This document shows, piece after piece, positions 6,359-11,661 of a DNA stretch of 12,865 nucleotides. Made by a program: the position numbers and the translations under genes. The notes under the pieces are model-generated. The model was given only the letters and a program-made list of their open reading frames with translations. It was not told the origin of the DNA and searched no databases. Source of the stretch: JAVRLS01 sp031961205 (GTDB taxonomy: Archaea > Thermoplasmatota > Thermoplasmata > Thermoplasmatales > Thermoplasmataceae); contig JAVRLS010000030.1 in the NCBI GenBank assembly GCA_031961205.1, forward strand, positions 1 to 12,865, read 5' to 3'. Every line of letters begins with the position of its first letter. Position 1 is the first letter of the stretch.

Positions 6359-7171
6359 TCATACATGCCTGAAACTATCAACTTCCAGTACATCGTAAAG
6401 ATCTGTTCTCCTTCCTTTCAGAACCGGCACCTCATTAAGGTATCTGTCCACAACGGACATGTCAAGGTCTATCTCCATCGTGCTCTGTTCTTCCCCCATT
6501 TCTGCAATGATTTCACCATACGGTGAAACAACCATGCTGTGGCCTGTGAAACGCGGGCCTGTCTGCCCGGATCCTATGACATATGCACCGTTTTCTATTG
6601 CCCTGGTGATCAGGAGGTTCTTCCACTGATCGTATTTTCTGTTCCCGCGGAACCACCCGGCCTGATATATGAGGATCCTTGCACCCTTGAGTCTGAGAAT
6701 CCTTGCCAGTTCAGGGAACCGGAGATCGTAGCATATCATAGTTCCGGCGTATTCGTTTCCTGCAAGGACGGGGTCCGGAATTGATGATCCGCGTTCATAG
6801 ACCATGCTTTCCCTGAAATTGAAGGCATCAAACAGGTGGGTTTTCCTGTATTTCATGATCATTCCGTTCCTGTCTATCATCATTGACGTATTGAACGGCT
6901 TAAGATCAAAACTGTTCTTCTCGGCGATGTTTATTAGAAAGCTGAAACCCCTTTCCTTCGCCATGTCAGAAAATTTTCTTACAAACGGCCCGTTGCTGTC
7001 CTCAGCAACTGCCCTCAGATCATCTTTTCCGTTGAAATCCGGAACATACATCTGGTATTCCGGGAAAATGACAAGATCGGAGTTCTTAATATTCTGGACC
7101 ATATCCAGTGATCGCTCCATATTTTCCTGCTTATTGCTGCCTGATTCGATCTGCACAAGGGAAACTTTCAA
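6359..7171 (-). CDS. Carbon-nitrogen hydrolase (nitrilase superfamily, Nit/omega-amidase-like)
   Basis: The 270-residue protein has the nitrilase-superfamily triad: Glu38 in VIFPEYQ, Lys110 in YRKTHLF and Cys147 in MICYDLRFPE. A second conserved Glu lies near 121 (FRESMVYERG). Such enzymes hydrolyse amides through a cysteine thioester. The RKTHLFD and CYDLRFPE forms resemble Nit1/Nit2-type amidases rather than true nitrilases, but the substrate is not determinable. The start is TTG 7171, because GGTGAT (7175-7180) lies 3 nt upstream and no in-frame ATG precedes it. The gene stands alone, convergent with otsB and in the same direction as cbiA, 116 nt away. A perfect inverted repeat overlaps the likely transcription start. 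Confidence 0.9.
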   Translation of the reverse strand: MKVSLVQIESGSNKQENMERSLDMVQNIKNSDLVIFPEYQMYVPDFNGKDDLRAVAEDSNGPFVRKFSDMAKERGFSFLINIAEKNSFDLKPFNTSMMIDRNGMIMKYRKTHLFDAFNFRESMVYERGSSIPDPVLAGNEYAGTMICYDLRFPELARILRLKGARILIYQAGWFRGNRKYDQWKNLLITRAIENGAYVIGSGQTGPRFTGHSMVVSPYGEIIAEMGEEQSTMEIDLDMSVVDRYLNEVPVLKGRRTDLYDVLEVDSFRHV

Positions 7172-7174
7172 AAT

Positions 7175-7208
7175 ATCACCATTATGGTTAATGGCATATG
7201 CATTTAAA
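7175..7208 (-). promoter_or_regulatory. Promoter, candidate operator and SD of the nitrilase-like gene
   Basis: On the minus strand, TTTAAATG (about 7201-7208) may be the TATA box. It is followed by the perfect inverted repeat CCATTA-ACCA-TAATGG (7194-7179) near the expected transcription start, then GGTGAT (7180-7175) and TTG 7171. The repeat could be an operator or a short RNA stem touching the SD. Both readings are inference. Confidence 0.4.
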
Positions 7209-7287
7209 TTATTTTTTAAATTTCATAAATAAATCAAAACGCATATTTTCACATCCTTATTTCGCTGAATGAAATAGCCAGCCATTT

Positions 7288-8670
7288 TCAGGATTTGCCC
7301 TGGCGTACCTTATTCATGGCATAGTCCCTGCATGATCTGGCAAAGTTTTCAGGTATCCTTTCATTTGAAGCAAAATGTATATGCGCATAGGATGCCACAA
7401 CATTGGGAGAAAAGAAACCATCAACCTTTTCCCTGCTTCCGGATTTTAACATGAATGGATGATCCACATCCATATGATCGGTTATATCAGAATAGTGAAA
7501 CTCATGGCCCCTTGCGGTGTCCCCATTTTCCATGATGATGCTTGAATGTATTGCTTTTATTTCACGGTATCCCATGGTAAGCTTATCTGTCATGGCTGCA
7601 CTGGCCGGAATTATACCTGCACCGGGAATTTCAGTGCCGTCCTTCAGGATTATATTCCTGCACAGGAACATGTATCCTCCGCATTCGGCGTATGTAGGCA
7701 GACCATTGAGAATGCGATCCCTTATGCTGCCGGTAGAAACCTTATTTTCGGCCAGCTTTCTGGCAAAGACCTCGGGGAATCCTCCGCCTATGTAAAGGCC
7801 ATCTGCAGTATCAGGTATTTTTTCATTCTTGAGCGGCGAAAAATAAACAATTTTTGCCCCCTGTTCCCTCAGCATCCTGAGATTCTCCTCGTAGTAGAAA
7901 TCGAAAGCTTCGTCATATGCAACCGCAATCGTCACATCAGGCATTGCAGATTTTTTCGCCTTCCCGGAAACGGGGGAAAGCTGGCCGGACATACCGGAAA
8001 TTTCCATTATCTTTCCGGTATCGAAGTGCGACCGGATCCTCAGCGAATCATAATAGCCGTTCATGTCTTCGTATTCGTTTGACTGCACAAGCCCGAGATG
8101 CCTGCTCCTGAGCTCAAGATCGCCTCCATTCTCCACGTATCCGATCACAGGAATTCCTGTAACGGATTCAACCGCCTCCTTAACCATGGAATAATGCCCT
8201 GCGCTTCCCACCCTGTTCAGGATGAATGCGGCAATGCTGAAACCATCTGCCATGTGCACAAAGCCTTCTGCAACGGCAGCAGCTGATCGCCCCATGCCTG
8301 AAATGTCTATGACGAGGATAACCGGTGTCTTTAAAATTCTCGCCAGGTCCGCTGTGCTCCCGCTGTCACTTAAGCCGGAAACGCCGTCATATAGGCCCAT
8401 GACGCCTTCAATAACCTGCATATCAAAATTTTTGCCATTTTCAGATATCATCTCTACGATTCTTTCCTCCGGCATCATCCATGCATCTATGTTATCGCAT
8501 GGTATCCCGGTGATTCTGGAATGAAAACCCGGATCGATATAATCCGGCCCGGCCTTATAACTTTTAACGCTGATCCCGTGGTTGATAAGATCGAGTATCA
8601 GCGCCATGGTAACCGTTGTTTTTCCGGCGTTGCTGCCCGTTCCGCCTATTATAATCCTTCCGTCGTGCAT
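7288..8670 (-). CDS. cbiA: Cobyrinate a,c-diamide synthase (CbiA/CfbB family)
   Basis: ATP- and glutamine-dependent amidation of the a and c side chains of a corrinoid (cobyrinate) in cobalamin synthesis. The 460-residue protein has both expected domains. The N-terminal dethiobiotin-synthetase-like ATPase has the P-loop GTGSNAGKTT (10-19), SYKAGPDYIDPGFHSRITG (37-55) and VIEGVMGLYDG (86-96). The C-terminal class I glutamine amidotransferase domain has LYIGGGFPE (292-300), nucleophile Cys330 in TYAECGGYMFLC, GHEFHYSD (388-395) and ASYAHIHF (426-433) with a catalytic His. ATG 8670 follows the PAC2 stop by 10 nt, so it is the last gene of the operon; no clear SD is seen. The related CfbB amidates Ni-sirohydrochlorin in methanogens, but no F430 genes are visible, so CbiA is preferred. 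Confidence 0.9.
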   Translation of the reverse strand: MHDGRIIIGGTGSNAGKTTVTMALILDLINHGISVKSYKAGPDYIDPGFHSRITGIPCDNIDAWMMPEERIVEMISENGKNFDMQVIEGVMGLYDGVSGLSDSGSTADLARILKTPVILVIDISGMGRSAAAVAEGFVHMADGFSIAAFILNRVGSAGHYSMVKEAVESVTGIPVIGYVENGGDLELRSRHLGLVQSNEYEDMNGYYDSLRIRSHFDTGKIMEISGMSGQLSPVSGKAKKSAMPDVTIAVAYDEAFDFYYEENLRMLREQGAKIVYFSPLKNEKIPDTADGLYIGGGFPEVFARKLAENKVSTGSIRDRILNGLPTYAECGGYMFLCRNIILKDGTEIPGAGIIPASAAMTDKLTMGYREIKAIHSSIIMENGDTARGHEFHYSDITDHMDVDHPFMLKSGSREKVDGFFSPNVVASYAHIHFASNERIPENFARSCRDYAMNKVRQGKS

Positions 8671-8680
8671 TGTACCATGT

Positions 8681-9436
8681 TTATCCGAAGTAACCCAGAT
8701 CTTCCTTCGTGGCCTTGTTTGATATCTCTTCCTGCATCTTTCCGGTGATCTGCTCTATCTGCTGGCTCCTCTTCTCTATGTCATCCATGTCAACGTTTAT
8801 ACCCAGATAGTTCTTCAGCACCTTCAGGATTCCCATTGCACTCTTTGGATCCGCAAAATAGCCGGATGTTTCTCCCATGAGGCAGGCTCCCCTGACTTTG
8901 AAAAGCTCCTTACCGAGCCCGAGAAGCAATCCTGCTGAACCGACGATTCCGCCTCCCGGCTCGCCCTTCGGAAATACTACGCCACTCTTCTCCAGATCGG
9001 AAACTTCCCTGGAATCGGTAACCGCACCAAGAACCCTGGGATTGTCAACAATCTTCCCTATACTGTAGCCGCCAAGAGTGTATATTGTTGATACCTTAAG
9101 GGCCTTCGTTATATTGAGTACCTCGTATGAAAGTTCATACTGCGCCTCCTGGGTGCTTCCCTGGAAGTCACCGGCCAGCACAAGTATATCGTGCTTTCCC
9201 TTCATTTTTTTGTAATAGATTGAATTCCTTACAAGGTGGACTTCATTATTGTCGTTTATGAATACCTGGGGTGGCAAATACTCTGAAAATATGTCATACA
9301 TCTTTTCCATTTCAAGCTTCTCTATGATATAATCGGCAGCTATCTTCCCCACATTACCTATTCCGGGGAGCCCTCCTATCATTACGGGGCTCTTCAGTTT
9401 GATATCTTTATATTTTACTGTTATTATTTTCTCCAT
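8681..9436 (-). CDS. PAC2 family protein (proteasome assembly chaperone-like)
   Basis: A 251-residue protein of the PAC2 superfamily, related to eukaryotic proteasome assembly chaperone 2. Visible family features are KSPVMIGGLPGIGNVGKIAADYIIEKL near the N-terminus, a central DILVLAGDFQ segment, IYTLGGYSIG, a glycine-rich GGGIVGSAGLLLGLG and LMGETSGYFADPKSAMGIL. ATG 9436 is chosen because GGGTGAT (9441-9447) lies 4 nt upstream. GTG 9445 and ATG 9442 fall within that SD and are unlikely starts. The gene begins inside nop10 (29-nt overlap) and ends 10 nt before cbiA. Linkage to nop10 and aIF2-alpha is a recurrent archaeal arrangement. The exact role in archaea is unsettled. Confidence 0.9.
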   Translation of the reverse strand: MEKIITVKYKDIKLKSPVMIGGLPGIGNVGKIAADYIIEKLEMEKMYDIFSEYLPPQVFINDNNEVHLVRNSIYYKKMKGKHDILVLAGDFQGSTQEAQYELSYEVLNITKALKVSTIYTLGGYSIGKIVDNPRVLGAVTDSREVSDLEKSGVVFPKGEPGGGIVGSAGLLLGLGKELFKVRGACLMGETSGYFADPKSAMGILKVLKNYLGINVDMDDIEKRSQQIEQITGKMQEEISNKATKEDLGYFG

Positions 9437-9596
9437 AAACATCACCCATCATATCTCTGACCTTATATTTTTGAAATTTATCCGCCGGCGAATACCTCGG
9501 GGGGATTGCTATTACAGTTTCCCTCCCGCAGACAGGGCATTTTTCCTGCATGGTGTACAGCTTGCAGTACTTACATTTCCTTATAAGAGATTTCAT
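9408..9596 (-). CDS. nop10: Nop10, H/ACA RNP protein
   Basis: Component of the H/ACA guide RNP that pseudouridylates rRNA, where it contacts Cbf5. The 62-residue protein starts MKSLIRKCKYCKLYTMQEKC and has a zinc ribbon with Cys8, Cys11, Cys20 and Cys23, followed by the family segment VIAIPPRYSPADKFQKYK. The start ATG overlaps the aIF2-alpha stop (ATGA). The tail after KYK (VRDMMGDVYGENNNSKI) looks longer than usual and is encoded partly in the overlap with the PAC2 gene, so it may be only weakly constrained. It lies in the translation operon between aIF2-alpha and PAC2, its usual place in archaea. Confidence 0.93.
   Translation of the reverse strand: MKSLIRKCKYCKLYTMQEKCPVCGRETVIAIPPRYSPADKFQKYKVRDMMGDVYGENNNSKI
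9441..9447 (-). promoter_or_regulatory. Shine-Dalgarno site of the PAC2 gene, inside nop10
   Basis: The minus strand reads GGGTGAT, then GTTT, then ATG 9436. It matches the 16S 3' end and sets the start of the PAC2 gene downstream of the nearby GTG and ATG codons. Confidence 0.6.
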
Positions 9597-10354
9597 GCCT
9601 TCGAAAACTCCACATTTATCTGCTCTTTTTTGGCCCTGTCATTTACAAGCTGGACGAATCTCTTCAGAGTATCTTCGACCTGTTTATAATCTTTATCTGT
9701 TACTAATAATCTGTATCTGGGTGCTCCAACATACTCAATGCTGCACCTGCTGAATTCGTCGGGAACGTCGAAAACCCTCTTGATACGGTCTATACCATCC
9801 GATGCGGTGGAATAGGCCTCAAAATACCCGGTTATGGAGACCTCTGGAGATGATATGTTTTCTTTTGCAATCTGCACGAACGCCTCTTTCCAGTCTCCCT
9901 GGACATCCGGAAGCCAGTTGTCAGATAATGCCGCACTTTCAAATGCAGAATAAAGCGTTCCAAAAGTGTCAACAAGATAGGAACCGAAATCATCCCTGCT
10001 CTTCTTGATATCCCTGCCCATCTTCTGGCACAGGATCTCAAAAAGCTTATCCGCCTTCTGCTCGTTCTTCCATTCAGATATCTTTTCCCTGGACTGATGG
10101 GAATTGACACGTTTCAGTGAAAGATCGACATTCTTCCTTTCCGTGTTTACGTTGAGAACCTTGCATACTGTCCTCTGGCCCTCGCGGAGATATGACCGTA
10201 TGTGTTTCACCCAGCCCGTTGCAACCTCTGATATATGTATATATCCTTCAACGCCGGGATATTCCTCAAGAGTGACCTCCGCGCCAAAGTTCTTGACCTG
10301 CGTGATCTTCACGACCACCAGGTCTCCAACCTCAGGAAGGGACTTTACAATCAT
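9593..10354 (-). CDS. eif2a: Translation initiation factor aIF2 subunit alpha
   Basis: Alpha subunit of the heterotrimer that brings initiator Met-tRNA to the small ribosomal subunit. The 253-residue protein has an N-terminal S1/OB domain (about 8-84: GDLVVVKITQVKNFGAEVTL, GVEGYIHISEVATGWVKHI, REGQRTVCKVLNVN, VDLSLKRV). A helical middle domain follows (about 88-170), then a C-terminal alpha-beta domain (about 171-253, including YVGAPRYRLLVTDKDYKQVEDTLK) that binds the gamma subunit in homologues. Length is normal for the archaeal protein. The start ATG overlaps the rps27e stop (ATGA), with GAGGAG just upstream, and the stop overlaps the nop10 start in the same way. This indicates tight translational coupling. 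Confidence 0.95.
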   Translation of the reverse strand: MIVKSLPEVGDLVVVKITQVKNFGAEVTLEEYPGVEGYIHISEVATGWVKHIRSYLREGQRTVCKVLNVNTERKNVDLSLKRVNSHQSREKISEWKNEQKADKLFEILCQKMGRDIKKSRDDFGSYLVDTFGTLYSAFESAALSDNWLPDVQGDWKEAFVQIAKENISSPEVSITGYFEAYSTASDGIDRIKRVFDVPDEFSRCSIEYVGAPRYRLLVTDKDYKQVEDTLKRFVQLVNDRAKKEQINVEFSKA

Positions 10355-10548
10355 AGCTCCTCAACAACTTCCCCTGAAGTCGCGAGAGTCCCGCCAGTCG
10401 GCTTTGCAAGCGTAGACCCGCATATGTTGCACGTAACCACAGAGGATGCCTTTGTGAAAACAACCTGGATGTTTCCACAATCCTTGCACTTTATCTTTAT
10501 GAAATCTGATTTTATATTTTTTGGTTTTATAAATTTTGCATCCGACAT
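10351..10548 (-). CDS. rps27e: Ribosomal protein S27e (eS27)
   Basis: Small-subunit zinc-binding ribosomal protein. The 65-residue protein has a C-x2-C-x15-C-x2-C zinc ribbon (Cys21, 24, 40, 43) in IKCKDCGNIQVVF and VVTCNICGSTLAKPTGGTL, followed by the usual short acidic end. The true start is ATG 10548, supported by GGAGG (10556-10560) 7 nt upstream. A longer frame reaching 10623 lies inside rpl44e and is spurious. It begins 2 nt after the rpl44e stop and overlaps aIF2-alpha by 4 nt. Confidence 0.95.
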   Translation of the reverse strand: MSDAKFIKPKNIKSDFIKIKCKDCGNIQVVFTKASSVVTCNICGSTLAKPTGGTLATSGEVVEEL

Positions 10549-10550
10549 GC

Positions 10551-10832
10551 TTATGCCTCCACTATCTCGAATTTCTTTGCCCTTATCCCGACAGGCGTCA
10601 CAGCCTTGTGGCACTGGTCGCATACAAGCCTGAGCGCAACCCTTTTGGTTGGCTTTTCACGCCCTTCATATCTCGGTCTGGGAAAACCTCCGAAACCGGA
10701 TGTAACCCTTCTGAACCTTCTCTGGCCAGCCTTAAGTTCTGAGGCTTTTCTTTTCTTGACCCTTTCTACACTGTGAGGTGTATGTTTTTTGCAGTATGGA
10801 CAGTACGTCATTATCTTCTTTGGCATCTTCAA
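10551..10832 (-). CDS. rpl44e: Ribosomal protein L44e (eL42)
   Basis: Large-subunit ribosomal protein near the tRNA exit site. The 93-residue protein begins MKMPKKIMTYCPYCKKHTPH and has zinc-binding Cys11, Cys14, Cys71 and Cys74 (LVCDQC), a basic middle (VKKRKASELKAGQRRFRRVT) and GGFPRPRYEGREKPTKRVALRL, all typical of the family. The start is TTG 10832, with AGGTGAT 5 nt upstream. The second candidate, ATG 10826, lies 11 nt from the SD, and related archaeal proteins also begin M-K-x-P. First gene of the minus-strand operon that runs to cbiA. Confidence 0.95.
   Translation of the reverse strand: MKMPKKIMTYCPYCKKHTPHSVERVKKRKASELKAGQRRFRRVTSGFGGFPRPRYEGREKPTKRVALRLVCDQCHKAVTPVGIRAKKFEIVEA
10556..10560 (-). 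promoter_or_regulatory. Shine-Dalgarno site of rps27e, inside rpl44e
   Basis: The minus strand reads GGAGGCATAAGCATG. GGAGG lies within the last codons of rpl44e and is 7 nt from ATG 10548, which decides the short start of S27e. Confidence 0.7.
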
Positions 10833-10837
10833 ATATT

Positions 10838-10880
10838 ATCACCTTAAATTAGTGTAGTATTTCAATCACTTATTTTTACC
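10838..10880 (-). promoter_or_regulatory. Promoter and Shine-Dalgarno of the rpl44e operon
   Basis: On the minus strand AGGTGAT (10844-10838) lies 5 nt before the TTG start of rpl44e. Upstream, AAAAATAAGTG near 10866-10876 is a possible TATA box, with a transcription start expected near 10847. The SD is clear; the TATA call is weak. Confidence 0.45.
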
Positions 10881-10975
10881 TTTTCAATACATTGTTTCCG
10901 GCGGGCGATCATGAAAAATGATTTCTATCAGTAATCGTACCTTAGAAAATAAAGAAAAAGCTTTGCTATATGACA

Positions 10976-10982
10976 TTTATAT
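10976..10982 (+). promoter_or_regulatory. TATA box of the class II aldolase gene
   Basis: TTTATAT is centred about 31 nt before ATG 11010, after a purine-rich segment. The spacing fits a leaderless or nearly leaderless message starting at ATG 11010 rather than at the TTG at 10989. Confidence 0.5.
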
Positions 10983-11009
10983 GTTATTTTGCATAACCTT
11001 TATGATAAC

Positions 11010-11621
11010 ATGGATGACGTGGAAATTAGGAGACAAATTTCGGATGTTATGAGGAGAATGTACTATAGGAACATCATATCAACTTTTGCGGGGAATGCGA
11101 GTGCAAGGGATGTAACAGGAAAAAATTTCTGGATTACTCCAACAACAAGCGACAAGAGCGCTATTCAGCCTGAAAGGATGGCAGAGGTATCAATAGCCGA
11201 TGGCCGGAGCCTCGGGAAGGAAGAACCGTCTTCAGAATACAGGCTTCACCTTGCAATATACCGTACATCGGATTCCATAGGCGCGATCGTACATTCCCAC
11301 GCTCCGTTCACGATAGCTGCAGCGGATCTTGATCTAATCGGTGAAGCAATGCATGTTTCGTATGAAGAATCTTCATACATGTCAGGTATAGGAGTTACCG
11401 ACCCGATACAGCCCGGGACCGGGGATCTTGCAGATGCCGTTGCAGGCAAATTTCACGATGAATCCGTGTCAGCCGTCATAATGAAGAGCCATGGATCGGT
11501 TGCGGTCGGGAAAGATCTCTATGAGGCACTGAACAGGATCGAGGTTCTGGAACATATATGTGAGGTTGCGGTAATCGAAAAGCTGTTCAGAACACACGGC
11601 GGAAACAAGCTGCAGGAATGA
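11010..11621 (+). CDS. Class II aldolase family protein (fuculose-phosphate aldolase-like)
   Basis: A zinc-dependent class II aldolase/adducin-fold protein, 203 residues. Motifs in order: FAGNASARD (near 26-34, the GNxSxR phosphate-binding loop), WITPTTSDK (41-49), SSEYRLHLAIY with Glu76, VHSHAPFTIAAA with His95 and His97, and MKSHGSVAVG with His161. Glu76/His95/His97/His161 match the Glu73/His92/His94/His155 set of E. coli FucA in order and nearly in number. Relatives cleave fuculose-1-P, 5-deoxyribulose-1-P or methylthioribulose-1-P to DHAP and an aldehyde, and others are MtnB dehydratases, so the substrate is open. ATG 11010 is preferred to TTG 10989 on TATA spacing. It is divergent from rpl44e and 40 nt before ubiD on the same strand. 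Confidence 0.88.
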   Translation: MDDVEIRRQISDVMRRMYYRNIISTFAGNASARDVTGKNFWITPTTSDKSAIQPERMAEVSIADGRSLGKEEPSSEYRLHLAIYRTSDSIGAIVHSHAPFTIAAADLDLIGEAMHVSYEESSYMSGIGVTDPIQPGTGDLADAVAGKFHDESVSAVIMKSHGSVAVGKDLYEALNRIEVLEHICEVAVIEKLFRTHGGNKLQE

Positions 11622-11634
11622 TCCGGCGGAAGGT

Positions 11635-11651
11635 TCATAAAACAGTATAAA
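11635..11651 (+). promoter_or_regulatory. Possible promoter of the ubiD gene
   Basis: The AT-rich segment CATAAAACAGTATAAAAT holds two TATA-like sites. The first (CATAAAA) is centred about 25 nt before ATG 11662, fitting a leaderless mRNA; the second is too close. Cotranscription with the aldolase is equally possible. Confidence 0.35.
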
Positions 11652-11661
11652 ATGACCTAAC

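Noticed and set aside
9437..9445. Earlier GTG or ATG start for the PAC2 protein
   Set aside because: These codons fall inside or on top of the GGGTGAT site that serves ATG 9436.
10549..10623. Longer N-terminus for S27e
   Set aside because: The extension lies inside rpl44e, does not match the family, and GGAGG points to ATG 10548.
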